The notes beneath the pieces are model-generated. The model searched no databases. It worked only from the letters and a program-made list of their open reading frames with translations, and had not been told where the DNA came from. The position numbers and the translations under genes are program-made. 40,699 nt of DNA from Cytophagaceae bacterium (lineage in GTDB: Bacteria > Bacteroidota > Bacteroidia > Cytophagales > Cytophagaceae), in assembly GCA_019746425.1 (NCBI GenBank), contig JAIERY010000235.1:1-40699 (forward strand), written 5' to 3'. Shown here piece after piece: positions 25,001 through 34,296 of this stretch; position 1 is the first letter of the stretch; every line of letters begins with the position of its first letter.

Positions 25001-25490
25001 TGTGCAGTACTTCCGATAGAAAATTGATATCAAGCCTGTCACCTGTTCTTGCGGTAAAAGTATTTTCCAGCAGCGATCTTTTATTAATCACTTTTTCGGT
25101 AAGCGCTTCGGGATAGGTGACTATTAGTTCTGAAGTGTTCTCTTTATTATTAATACGACTTAGTACTTCAGCTCTCATGAGAATATTGGCATTCTCAGTC
25201 TCTTCGTATTTGTATGGTTTTTTATAAGAAGTGGGGAATAATAAGATTTCTTTTTCCGGTAAAAGATTCTGAAGATCGTTGTGAAAATAGGAGGCCTCTT
25301 CTTTATCGTGTAAAATAAAAACCTGATGTCCGGCAGCATTTTCAAAGAGGGAAGCGGCGATCACGGAATCAAGGCTGCCGACGAGATTTTTTAAGTGAAG
25401 GCAAAGTTTTCCCGGTTCCTTCGCCTTTTGAGCGATGGTTTGTATGAAACTATCATTCCGATAGCCTGACAAAAACTCTTTTACCTTCAC
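22095..25490 (-). CDS. mfd: Transcription-repair coupling factor Mfd
   Basis: Frees RNA polymerase stalled at DNA damage and recruits UvrA. 1131 residues, normal length. In order: UvrB-like N-terminal modules (about 1-330), the RNA polymerase-interacting CarD-like domain (HPGDYVTHADYGIARFAG), and a RecG-like translocase with Walker A VCGDVGFGKTEVAIRAA, motif III TATPIPRTL and LIIDEEQKFGV (DEEQ box). Then come IIESGLDIPNANTIII and the MRGRVGRSNKKAFCY helicase motifs, and a C-terminal TRCF domain. The start codon is GTG (25488-25490); an in-frame stop lies just upstream, so no earlier start is possible. Monocistronic. Confidence 0.96.
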   Translation of the reverse strand: MKVKEFLSGYRNDSFIQTIAQKAKEPGKLCLHLKNLVGSLDSVIAASLFENAAGHQVFILHDKEEASYFHNDLQNLLPEKEILLFPTSYKKPYKYEETENANILMRAEVLSRINNKENTSELIVTYPEALTEKVINKRSLLENTFTARTGDRLDINFLSEVLHTYDFEKTDFVFEAGQFSVRGGIIDIFSYSNELPYRFELFGDEIESIRTFDPNTQLSVDVKKSVSIVPNVQTKMLQEGRESFLHYLPEHSRLWFKDIQLTLDVIEKSFNKVSETFNTLLHQSGGSSLITKPEDMFEAAESFKKDIKEFPVIEFGRQFYLKCDREFSFQVKPQPSFNKEFNMLVQSLSEHQRKGFTNIIFAESHQQLERLNTIFEELNPDLKFDNVNISLRQGYVDEMLKIVCYTDHQIFDRFHRYRSKEKYSKSKALTLKELRTLHPGDYVTHADYGIARFAGLEKVNLGDTKQEAIRLIFKDDDMVLISIHALHKISRYSGKEGGPPALSKLGSGDWDSKKKKVKKQIKDIAKDLISLYAKRKAAPGFQFSKDSFLQAELESSFIYEDTPDQARATKEVKEDMQKPHPMDRLVCGDVGFGKTEVAIRAAFKAVADGKQVAVLVPTTILAMQHFKTFKERLKNLPCIVEYVNRFKTTAQIKETLKRVEEGKTNILIGTHRIISKDVKFKELGLLIIDEEQKFGVKVKEKLKEFKVNVDTLTLTATPIPRTLHFSLMGARDLSIIATPPPNRQPVTTEIHIYNEEVIRDAMMQELKRNGQVFFVHNRVKDIEEVADTVLRLVPDAKVGVAHGQMEGDQLEKVMMKFVDGEYDILVSTNIIESGLDIPNANTIIINRAHTFGLSDLHQMRGRVGRSNKKAFCYLLTPPLATLPADSRKRLSALEEFTELGDGFKVAMRDLDIRGAGNLLGAEQSGFINDVGFEMYHKILDETIQELKETEFKELFEQELKARDLKALVSDCIIETDLAVVIPDSYVTNISERLGLYSTLDNLKSEEELENFNKSLIDRFGPLPDEVKELIQTVRLRWKAKQLGFEKVSLKNDSLKAQFVPQENEAYYKSEIFGKVLQFIQSNSKKCRLKETNKKLILTIDNILTIQQAIDMFENIIPSDLMNHAEIKTSKP

Positions 25491-25819
25491 GCGAAAACCG
25501 CCTTAAGCTGCGAATTTAACAGGAAACTAACTGGGAAGATTCTAATGGGTTTAAAATAATTTTCTCCTGCGAGGCATTTAGCAAATAATTTTTACTGGGA
25601 AGGACTTACTTTTTTAACCATAAATTGTATAAAAGGAAGGTTAAGTATTGAAATTTTTGCTTTCCGTTGTACGATTGTAGAAATATTTATATAAAATGAA
25701 GAATTTTTACTATTGGAAGAATTTTTCTAAATTAGAGGCCTGATTTAGTACCCATATAAAAAAATGAACCCTGTCAATAGGGGCAGCGACAGGGTCATTC
25801 AACTTGCATTATTAAGAAT
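25491..25819. promoter_or_regulatory. Promoter and 5' leader of the GH8 genes
   Basis: TATTG at 25646-25650 and TACGATTG at 25670-25677, 19 bp apart, match the Bacteroidota -33/-7 pattern (TTG, then 19 bp, then TAnnTTTG) with one mismatch, and would place the transcript start near 25684. The resulting leader of about 135 nt contains the hairpin AATGAaCCCTGTC (25763-25775)/GACAGGGTCATT (25788-25799), whose arms enclose AATAGGGGCAGC. No U-tract follows, so it is more likely an mRNA-stability or control element than a terminator. The mfd promoter must lie in the left part of this stretch. Confidence 0.4.
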
Positions 25820-28800
25820 ATGAAAACAAAATATGTATGCTTTTACGGGGGTCGGAAAAATAAGGTTACAAGGTTTTTAAAAAAATTCTTTTGGGACATG
25901 CGATTTAGCTTTTTACTGTGTTTTTCGCTTATTTTTTCAATTAATTGCCTTGGCCAGGTGCCAGCCAATATCAATACGGGCAACCCAAATTTCCCCTTTC
26001 CTCAATTCAAAGCTTATACTGGCGGCGCTAATACTCTTGCAAATCAGAACCCGGTAGGTATTCCTCATGCTGAAATGGAGCAACGCACACGGGATGCTTA
26101 TGCTATTCTTTGCAACAACTTAACTTATTATGTAAATCAGAACGGCACATATGCAAATCTCACAGTAAATGGTGTGAGATACATCATGCCCAATGAAGGA
26201 AATGGAAATTCTATCGCGCATTGCACCTGTGTGGAAGGAGACGGATATAATTTACTTGCCGCTGCTTACATGGCAGACAAAGCAACCTTCGACGGTTACT
26301 ACATGTGGGCGCACGACAGGATGTTTCAGAAGACAGTTCGGTTCTCAGACAATGTGATGAATTCCGCAGGATATAATTATAGTCCGGGCATAGCAGGCGC
26401 GGGTTCGTTCGGTGCATCGACGAATGTATATGGCGGCGCACTCGGAGGAAACTCTGCAGCGGATGGTGATGTGGATCTTGCATTAGCATTATTAGTAGCA
26501 TGGAAGCAATGGGGTGACGCGGGAGTGATATGCAACGACCCGCAACTCGGAGTGATCACTTACAGAAATGAAGCCATAAAATATATTCGCACGATGGTGG
26601 ATACTTTGAAATACACTCCTTCACTGCCAATAGCAAGATACATTACAGGTATTATCGGATTGGATGGTTACATGAAGGGAGGAGATTCATGGAGTGAAGA
26701 AACCAATTGGGCAACGGGAGGATATATGGGAATGGTCCCGCTGGCTACAGGACCACAAACAAATTATGTAGATTATCATGCGCCTGCATACTTCAGAGCT
26801 TTTGGTGACATGCTGCAGGCAGAAGGAATTTCTCCCTGGTGTCAGAGTCAGTACCGGCGTGCGGAAGCTTCTTGTGATTGGGTGATGGGACAAGCATTTG
26901 CACAGGGACGTATTCCATGGATAGGACAATATGGTGTTACCGGCGCAGCAGTAACATTTTCTGCATTCAATGCGGGAGGTGAAGATTTCAGATATGGATG
27001 GAGGACGATAATGAATCATATGTGGTTTGGTGCTCCTACCAGAAATTGGGATCCCAATACACATGCTGTTACTGCCGGAACAAATTCCTACAACCTCAAC
27101 ATGGCCAACCGCATGGCTGCGCTTCTGCATTATCCTGAAAATCCTCCATTCAACAATGCATGTTATGTCGGAAATACTATTCAATATGGAGGAACTTCCA
27201 ATGTGCGCTGGGAATATAGCATGACGGGTACAGCAGGCGGAGCATTTGTATTGAACATGCCGCAAGGCTCTCAATCTCCTTCCGCAGTAGTCGCCGATAA
27301 CTGGGATCTGATGTCGCAGATGTTCCGCCAGTGTGTAATTGATTACGATGATTATCTCAACCCCGGACCACAGCGATACCTTACAGCCGAGCCAAGATAT
27401 TTTCATGATTTTTTCAGGCTGCTTGGAATGCTGGTGCTCACAGGAAATTTTCATAACCCGATGAACTTCGCGGCCGCATCTACACAATCAAATATGAAAG
27501 TGTACAAAGCAGTAAATAAAACTTTTGCTTATCCTGGCGACACAATCACTTATACTATTTCTTATAGAAACTATTCGAAACAAGGTGCGACCGGAGTAAC
27601 CATCACAGACAATCTTCCGGCGGGAACAAGCTTTGTTTCCGCGAGTAACGGCGGAACAGCTGCAGGAAGCACAGTGACATGGAACATAGGAAACGTTCCG
27701 GGTTTTGTAACAGGAGGATTGGCCGCGACACAAGGTTCAGTTACATTAAGAGTGAAAGTAGATCCTGCAGCGTCAGGAAGGCTTTGCAATGTAGCTACGA
27801 TTGCTACAACCAATGGCACAGGCTGGACAAGCAATGAATATCCGAATAATATTACGGACGTGATGGAAAGAAACTGCGTGGATATTTTAAGTCAGAAACC
27901 TGTGAGCATTACCAAGACCGCGTCGCTTGCCAATGCGAGTCCGGGTGATGTGATCACTTATACTATCACCGTAAAAAACAGATCTGTTCCGTTTCTCAAT
28001 GGCGGCAGACAAGGAGTTATTGTCGCAAGCGCTCATAGCGGAATCACCGCGAGTCAGAATGCGTTGATGCTTAAGTATAGAGTATATCATGGAGCGCATG
28101 AGCCATATATCAATTATAGAAATTACAGAGTCTCTTATTATTTAAATAAAACTCCCATTCCAACATGGGTAAATAATGTAACTATCAATGAAGGTAACTC
28201 AGGTACTTTGCCAACGCTGACTCAGCAGACACTCACTCCCGGAGCTACGTGGAATCATAGATTCATTCTTACCTTCCCTAATCAGCGCGCCACTATTACA
28301 CCGATGCTTTATGCGCGATATAATAGTCCGATATACATTCATGAGGGGGCGATGGAGCCTATGAGGCTGGTGAATCAGATACGTGATGTCGGTTGGACTA
28401 ATTATAATTTTCTTACAGACTGGTCAGCAGAAGCGGGTCTAAATGTTGCTGACGGACATCCATATTTTCCAATAGCAAATGACTGGACCGACCCCTTGTT
28501 ACCCAATCAGCCGGTAACTAAAATTCATCCTAACCAGTGCGGGACAATAACCACTACTGTGCAGAGACAATTAGTGGAAGAGTGGGATGGTTATACCTGG
28601 CGAAGAGCTTACGGTAATGCGCCTGTATCGGGAAGAGAACTCACAAATGTTGTGGTGAAAGATATTCTTCCTTCTACTGTTACATTCGGCGGTTATACAG
28701 CAGGGTATCCTGCCGGAACATTAAGTGCCGGTACGATTACCTGGCCAACTATTCCTCAAATGCTTATCAATGATTCAATAGTCTATAGATTCTGGGTTAC

Positions 28801-29443
28801 AGTAAATCCTTGTCCGGGTAGCTCTCCTATAATAAACACCGCTACGGCAAAAGCCGATAATGAACCGTTGGAAACAGCTACCGCATCAACAAATTTTGCC
28901 TGTGCCCTTCCTGTTTCCTTAATTGATTTCAAGGGTAAAATGCAGCATGAAGATGCGGTGCTTACATGGACTACAGAGTCAGAGCAAAACAATGATTATT
29001 TTAATGTCGAAAGATCTCTGGATGGAAATAATTTTGTAACGATCGGTCAGGTAGATGGTAATGGAAATTCTAATTCAACAATAAATTATAATTATACAGA
29101 TCGTTCTGTTTCAGGAAGAATCATTTACTACAGATTGGCGCAATATAATTTTGACGGCACGGTGCATTATACGAAAGTGATTTCCGTTTCGAATGATAAC
29201 TCGATGGAAGTATTGATCTATCCGAATCCTTTTACAGAGGGGACAACATTGAAAGTACTTGGGAAAGAAGGAGAAAAAATTTCCGTGAGAATTGTCACAG
29301 CGACAGGAGTGGAAGTATATTATAAAGAACATAATGTGAATGAAGAAGTGAGCTTAGGATCCGAGCTTGCAAGCGGAGTTTATTTTGTGCAGGTGGTAAG
29401 CGTAGATATTACAGAGGTTCTTAAATTAGTAAAGAATAAATAA
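25820..29443 (+). CDS. Secreted GH8 glucanase with DUF11 repeats and T9SS sorting domain
   Basis: 1207 residues. The likely signal peptide is RFSFLLCFSLIFSINCLG; the ATG at 25898 may be the true start, as 26 basic residues precede it. GH8 domain about 50-540: Glu139 in VEGDGYNLL is the probable acid catalyst, DGDVDLALALLVAWKQW (215-231) matches the GH8 signature, and GGEDFRYGWRTIMNHMW follows. GH8 enzymes cleave beta-1,4-glucan (cellulose, chitosan or mixed-linkage glucan) or xylan; cellulose is likeliest here. Then come two DUF11-type beta repeats (about 559-690 and 693-1025, the second with an insert), and a C-terminal region opening ALPVSLIDFKG and ending in a type A T9SS sorting domain (IYPNPF, then ASGVYFVQV). 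No CBM is recognised. Paralogue of the next gene. Confidence 0.9.
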   Translation: MKTKYVCFYGGRKNKVTRFLKKFFWDMRFSFLLCFSLIFSINCLGQVPANINTGNPNFPFPQFKAYTGGANTLANQNPVGIPHAEMEQRTRDAYAILCNNLTYYVNQNGTYANLTVNGVRYIMPNEGNGNSIAHCTCVEGDGYNLLAAAYMADKATFDGYYMWAHDRMFQKTVRFSDNVMNSAGYNYSPGIAGAGSFGASTNVYGGALGGNSAADGDVDLALALLVAWKQWGDAGVICNDPQLGVITYRNEAIKYIRTMVDTLKYTPSLPIARYITGIIGLDGYMKGGDSWSEETNWATGGYMGMVPLATGPQTNYVDYHAPAYFRAFGDMLQAEGISPWCQSQYRRAEASCDWVMGQAFAQGRIPWIGQYGVTGAAVTFSAFNAGGEDFRYGWRTIMNHMWFGAPTRNWDPNTHAVTAGTNSYNLNMANRMAALLHYPENPPFNNACYVGNTIQYGGTSNVRWEYSMTGTAGGAFVLNMPQGSQSPSAVVADNWDLMSQMFRQCVIDYDDYLNPGPQRYLTAEPRYFHDFFRLLGMLVLTGNFHNPMNFAAASTQSNMKVYKAVNKTFAYPGDTITYTISYRNYSKQGATGVTITDNLPAGTSFVSASNGGTAAGSTVTWNIGNVPGFVTGGLAATQGSVTLRVKVDPAASGRLCNVATIATTNGTGWTSNEYPNNITDVMERNCVDILSQKPVSITKTASLANASPGDVITYTITVKNRSVPFLNGGRQGVIVASAHSGITASQNALMLKYRVYHGAHEPYINYRNYRVSYYLNKTPIPTWVNNVTINEGNSGTLPTLTQQTLTPGATWNHRFILTFPNQRATITPMLYARYNSPIYIHEGAMEPMRLVNQIRDVGWTNYNFLTDWSAEAGLNVADGHPYFPIANDWTDPLLPNQPVTKIHPNQCGTITTTVQRQLVEEWDGYTWRRAYGNAPVSGRELTNVVVKDILPSTVTFGGYTAGYPAGTLSAGTITWPTIPQMLINDSIVYRFWVTVNPCPGSSPIINTATAKADNEPLETATASTNFACALPVSLIDFKGKMQHEDAVLTWTTESEQNNDYFNVERSLDGNNFVTIGQVDGNGNSNSTINYNYTDRSVSGRIIYYRLAQYNFDGTVHYTKVISVSNDNSMEVLIYPNPFTEGTTLKVLGKEGEKISVRIVTATGVEVYYKEHNVNEEVSLGSELASGVYFVQVVSVDITEVLKLVKNK

Positions 29444-29473
29444 ATATTTCTGGAATGACATTTCATAATCGCT

Positions 29474-29580
29474 TGTCATCCTGGAAGGATCTTGCTGTTG
29501 AGAGACACTGCCATCAATAATTATTCAAAATAAAAACGAAGGCACTGTATTCAAATAACGAGGTTCCTCCTGAATGACAG
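29474..29580. repeat. Dispersed repeat, second family, copy 2
   Basis: TGTCATCCTGGAAGGATCTT at the left and, inverted, GAGGTTCCTCCTGAATGACA at the right. The left half shares GGATCTTG, TTGAGAG and TGCCATCA with the copy at 20126. It fills the 158-bp gap between the two GH8 genes, which therefore has no terminator of its own. Confidence 0.5.
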
Positions 29581-29601
29581 CATGGGGTCCGGAATGAAAC
29601 T

Positions 29602-32600
29602 ATGAAAACAACCGGGGCATTATTAAGAATAACATTCTTCTGCGGGATAATTTTTTCCGCTCCGATTCTCTTTGCCCAAACCTGGCCGGCTGATACTATT
29701 AATACAGCGATTAATACAGGCAATCCTAAATTTCCTTTCCCTCAATTTAAAGAATATAATTCTGGTAAGACACTGGCATTATACAATGCAGAAGGAGTGA
29801 CTCATGCCGATATGGAGAAATCCATGAGAGAGGCCTACAAAATTATGATGCACCGCTGTCTTTATGTCCCTGGTAAAATTCTAAATGGGAAAAAATATAT
29901 TGTATACAATCATTCAAGTGTGCCTTATAACAATAATACATTTGTGTCAGAAGGAGATGGATATGCTTTGATAGCTGCTGCATATTTTGCCGATAAAGAT
30001 GCTTTCGATGGATTGTGGCTATGGATTCATGATAACAGGCTGAGCAAAATAAGACAATACTATGGCCCATGTAATAATTTAAGACCTGGTTATAGATATG
30101 GACCTAATCTTCCCGGCTGGAAAAATACAGAGACTACTCCGGTAAATAATGGAGACAATGATTCTGCTACTGACGGTGATTATGATATTGCGATGGGTTT
30201 ACTTCTTGCCTGGTATCAGTGGGGAGATAATATGGGTATCAATGATGCTTGCGGAACCCCAATCAGTTATAAGACAGAAGCTTTGAATATGATCAAAGCC
30301 CTGGTAGATACATTTCAGTTAAATAATCTGAGCGGTGCATACACCGGACATATGTCGGGTGATATAGGAGTAGACGGGTATTGCAAAAATGGAAATACAT
30401 GGGATGAAACTACTGGATGGAGATATACGCTTGCCAATACCGCTTACGTATGGGCGAGGCCAAAACCTGAAGCATATAATATTTCTGGTTTATACACTGA
30501 TTATATTGGTCCTGCCTATTTCAATCAGTTTGCAAAATTTTTAACGGCCAATGGAGGTACGCCATGGCAGATCAATCAGTTCCTCCGTGGCGAAGCTTCA
30601 TCGGATTGGCTCATTGGGCAAATGTATGCTAAAGGATATATAGCCAGTTCAGGAAGCTGCACGGTTAACAATGATGGTTCGGTCACAACATTTGGTGCGC
30701 ATCCGAGTGGTGCTGGCGGTGAAGATTTCAGAGCAGCATGGAGAACGATTCTTAATTATGTATGGCACGGGAACCCAACTACTAAGTGGGATCCGGTAAG
30801 CCATCAGGTAGTTGCCGGAGGAAATACCTATGAAAGAGATATGGGATTGCGGCATGCGGATTTTTTAAAATATCCACGCACACTTCCAAGCCCAATCACT
30901 TCAGCCAACTGCCAGAAGATGGGGGCATCGCCCGATCCAAGTTGTCCGGATTTTAAAGGAGTAGTGAATATCAAACAGCATCATACAGTAACAGGAGCTC
31001 AGGGTACAGACAACTACAGAACAAATTATAATGTAGGAACAGGGGCACCTGCTGCCGTTGCATCGGGAGATCTTGACCTCATCGCGGAAATTTACAGACA
31101 GTCAGAAATTTTGTGGGATGGTGCTAATCCTGCTTTACCAAAGACTGCACCTGATGATGACCGCTATATAAAAGATACTCCAAAATATTTTCACGACTGG
31201 TTCAGATTGCTCGGGATGTTAACAGCATCCGGAAATCTTCATCCTCCTACCAGCATGATGCCGGCCGCGAATATGAAAGTATATATGGCAGTTGATAAAA
31301 CGTATGCTTATCCCAATGATCTGATTACTTATACTGTGAGCTATAGAAATTATGGGTCAGTGAATGCCACAGGTGTAGTAATCACTACTCCCTTGAGCGC
31401 CGATTACAATTTTGTATCTGCTACCAACGGAGGCTCTTTGAGCGGAGGAAATATTATTTGGAATATTGGAAATGTCCCCGGCTTTCAATCAGCTACGGGT
31501 ATTCCGCCTACGCAAGGCACAGTGCAGTTTGCTGTTAGGGTGAAACCTTCGCCTGCCAGCAGCAGAGTTTGCTTAACGAGCACAATTACAGCAACAAACT
31601 CCGATCCATGGACAAGCAATGAATATCCCAACAATGCCACCTATACCATGGAGAGGAATTGCGTCGATCTCCTCACCGCGAGAAATTTAAATATTGTGAA
31701 AACGGCTGACAGGCCGGTGATGAATCCCGGCGATATTGTAAACTTTAATTTAGAGTTTGAAAATTTAACCGGATCCAATCTCTGGCTTAATGGTGGAAGA
31801 GACAGAGTAGTGGTTTCTTACGGAAATTATTATTTAATGTCTAATACTTTTTACCAGTTCTACAGATTCTGGCATTCAGCGCCTGAAGCATATATCAATA
31901 TGCATAATTACAGAGTGTCTTATTATATGAATGATGCAGCTGCAGTTGGCTTATACAATGCAGCAACTAACCCTACCGGGTGGTCATTCTCTGTAGACAA
32001 CCAAATGGATCTTGATAAATATTTTTATAATCCGGCTACTCTCCCTGCCAATGAAAGAATTACATTTTCCTATCAGGCAGTGCCGTGGGGAAGCGATGCG
32101 AATGGAAGCTGGAACCAGCGTATCATGCTAAGGTTTGCCAATGTGCTTACTGCTCCCACTACTCATATTTACGATAAGCTCGACAACATGTATCTTATAC
32201 ATAAAGGGGTGCTTGGTCCAGGATTTATTCGTACCAAAATGGAATCAACCCCTCCGTCAAGCCTGGCAGCGCGATTAACAGATGACTGGTCTTATAGTAA
32301 TGCAGTAGACATCGGTATGGTGGATGGCCAATCGAAGAGATTGTCTCCGATTACAAACAGTTGGGCAAACCCAGCCAACCTGAATGTGCCGGTAAATAAT
32401 TATAGCAAAGATGTATGTGATCCCAATGTTCCCAATTACAATAGGTTATTAGTAGAAGAATTTGACGGTTATACCTGGAGAAGAATAGCGGGCAATGGAC
32501 CGCTTCCGGGAAGAGAAGCATACAATGTCGAAGTGATAGATACTATTCCCGATTATCTCACCTGGAATGGTTTTACGGATGATAATGCGTTAGGAATTAC

Positions 32601-34296
32601 TGCAACATATACTGCTGCACCGGCTGCGGCTCCTTATGCCGGAATAGTAAAATGGACAATTCCGGTGTTCCTCGTGGGAGAAAAAGGAAACCTTGCATAT
32701 CGTGCCATCGCCAATAATCCTCCATGCCCAAGTGCGGATATTGTTTTTCCTAATATCGGTTATATCAAATCTCAAACAGATTCTCCGGATTCTTCAAGAG
32801 TTAATTTAAGAATCAGCTGTAATCCTGTTCCCCCAACAGCGCCGGCAGAAACCTCTTTGGATAAAACAGCAAACAGAACGACTGCTACTGTAGGCGATGT
32901 AATTACTTATACGCTTACATTCACCAATACTGACGGCTCGACGGCACAATGGACAACCAATACAGCTTCCGACTGGCAGGTGATGGGAACAGGGGTGACG
33001 ATGCCTGACATGACCAAGCCATATATTGATCTTGATCCTAACAATAACCCGGGTTATCCTCAGGGAGCAAATGGATATTCTTTTGGCCACAGAAAATCAC
33101 ATGGCAAAAATGGATATATAGAGACTACTTTTGATCTTAGCAACTCAAGTCCGATCTCTCTTATATTCCGTTACACGGCAGGAACACCAGGGCAGGCAGG
33201 GTTCACAGGTCTTAGATTGGTGATCACGCCAAACCCGATGGGCAACAATACCATGAATCTTGAATTGTTCAATAACACTACTTCCATATTCACTCAAAAT
33301 AATATTTCTTATGGCGGCAGTCCGGACCCGATTACAGTAAGAGCAGAACTGGTGGATGACAAATTATATTTTTGGGTAAATACATTAAGCGGTGCTCCCT
33401 TGAAAGTGATCTCAGGGATTACCAATTTGAATCCAGGCTATGCCGGAATTTTTTCTCAATGGATACAGCAGAAAATTACTTCTTATAAAACACATTTCGA
33501 TTCTTCTTTTGATCTTATAATTACAGATCCTGTTTCAACTCAATTAAGTACACCTACTGCCATTTCAAATGGAGGTGCTTTTTCTGCCGGGACAATCACC
33601 TGGCCAATTGTTGCGGGTCCGATTTTAGCAGGAACAGTTTTAACAAGAACATTCCAGGCTGCCGTAAATACATGTAATAATTTTATTGTAAATACCGGTT
33701 ATGCCTCCGTGTATGGGATCCCAAATATTTCATCACAAAATGTAATTGGCTGCAGTCCGCCTTTGCCAGTAGAATTTCTTTATTTCAGAGGAGAGAATCA
33801 AAATGGAAATGCGGCACTTAGCTGGGCAACAGCTATAGAAAACAATAATAAATATTTTGTAATAATGAAGTCAGAAGATGGAGTAAATTTTGATTCTATT
33901 GGCATAGTAAATGGTGCGGGCAATAGCGCCAATGCACAGACCTATTATTTTGTGGACTATAATATTTCTGGAAGGAATTATTATATGCTGAAGCAGATAG
34001 ATTCTGACTACAAATCGTCTTTCAGCAATATTATGATAGTTTCTTCCGAAGGATCTGTGATTGAAATTTATCCTAATCCTTTCCAGGATGAAGTTTCGCT
34101 GATCGTAAGATCTTCGCAAAAAAATAAAATTACAGTTAAGATTACTTCTGTGACAGGAGTAATGGTACATGAGCCGGGGGAGCATTCTACCAATGAAGAA
34201 ATAAGATTAGGGAAAGATTTTTCCGATGGCGTTTATTTCTTACAGATAATTACCGATGAAAGTTCGGAGATAATAAAAGTAATCAAATCAAAATAA
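29602..34296 (+). CDS. Secreted GH8 glucanase with three DUF11 repeats, an inserted beta domain and T9SS sorting domain
   Basis: 1564 residues. Signal peptide about 1-26 (ending ILFAQ). GH8 domain about 35-540, parallel to the gene before: NTGNPKFPFPQFK, SEGDGYALI (Glu117, probable acid), ATDGDYDIAMGLLLAWYQW (GH8 signature, 189-207) and GGEDFRAAWRTILNYVW. DUF11-type repeats start at about 558, 695 and 1083. A domain of some 185 residues (about 1120-1305) interrupts the third: it looks like a beta-sandwich or lectin-like fold (GYIETTFDLSNSSPISLIFR, RAELVDDKLYFWVNT), absent from the first paralogue, and might bind glycan. C-terminus: LPVEFLYFRG, IYPNPFQDEV and SDGVYFLQI, a T9SS type A domain. 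Tandem duplication followed by domain gain is likely. Confidence 0.9.
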   Translation: MKTTGALLRITFFCGIIFSAPILFAQTWPADTINTAINTGNPKFPFPQFKEYNSGKTLALYNAEGVTHADMEKSMREAYKIMMHRCLYVPGKILNGKKYIVYNHSSVPYNNNTFVSEGDGYALIAAAYFADKDAFDGLWLWIHDNRLSKIRQYYGPCNNLRPGYRYGPNLPGWKNTETTPVNNGDNDSATDGDYDIAMGLLLAWYQWGDNMGINDACGTPISYKTEALNMIKALVDTFQLNNLSGAYTGHMSGDIGVDGYCKNGNTWDETTGWRYTLANTAYVWARPKPEAYNISGLYTDYIGPAYFNQFAKFLTANGGTPWQINQFLRGEASSDWLIGQMYAKGYIASSGSCTVNNDGSVTTFGAHPSGAGGEDFRAAWRTILNYVWHGNPTTKWDPVSHQVVAGGNTYERDMGLRHADFLKYPRTLPSPITSANCQKMGASPDPSCPDFKGVVNIKQHHTVTGAQGTDNYRTNYNVGTGAPAAVASGDLDLIAEIYRQSEILWDGANPALPKTAPDDDRYIKDTPKYFHDWFRLLGMLTASGNLHPPTSMMPAANMKVYMAVDKTYAYPNDLITYTVSYRNYGSVNATGVVITTPLSADYNFVSATNGGSLSGGNIIWNIGNVPGFQSATGIPPTQGTVQFAVRVKPSPASSRVCLTSTITATNSDPWTSNEYPNNATYTMERNCVDLLTARNLNIVKTADRPVMNPGDIVNFNLEFENLTGSNLWLNGGRDRVVVSYGNYYLMSNTFYQFYRFWHSAPEAYINMHNYRVSYYMNDAAAVGLYNAATNPTGWSFSVDNQMDLDKYFYNPATLPANERITFSYQAVPWGSDANGSWNQRIMLRFANVLTAPTTHIYDKLDNMYLIHKGVLGPGFIRTKMESTPPSSLAARLTDDWSYSNAVDIGMVDGQSKRLSPITNSWANPANLNVPVNNYSKDVCDPNVPNYNRLLVEEFDGYTWRRIAGNGPLPGREAYNVEVIDTIPDYLTWNGFTDDNALGITATYTAAPAAAPYAGIVKWTIPVFLVGEKGNLAYRAIANNPPCPSADIVFPNIGYIKSQTDSPDSSRVNLRISCNPVPPTAPAETSLDKTANRTTATVGDVITYTLTFTNTDGSTAQWTTNTASDWQVMGTGVTMPDMTKPYIDLDPNNNPGYPQGANGYSFGHRKSHGKNGYIETTFDLSNSSPISLIFRYTAGTPGQAGFTGLRLVITPNPMGNNTMNLELFNNTTSIFTQNNISYGGSPDPITVRAELVDDKLYFWVNTLSGAPLKVISGITNLNPGYAGIFSQWIQQKITSYKTHFDSSFDLIITDPVSTQLSTPTAISNGGAFSAGTITWPIVAGPILAGTVLTRTFQAAVNTCNNFIVNTGYASVYGIPNISSQNVIGCSPPLPVEFLYFRGENQNGNAALSWATAIENNNKYFVIMKSEDGVNFDSIGIVNGAGNSANAQTYYFVDYNISGRNYYMLKQIDSDYKSSFSNIMIVSSEGSVIEIYPNPFQDEVSLIVRSSQKNKITVKITSVTGVMVHEPGEHSTNEEIRLGKDFSDGVYFLQIITDESSEIIKVIKSK

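Noticed and set aside
26687-27487. 266-codon frame opposite the first GH8 gene
   Set aside because: Antisense shadow; Cys/His/Arg-rich composition typical of complement frames of Gly/Thr/Asn-rich proteins.
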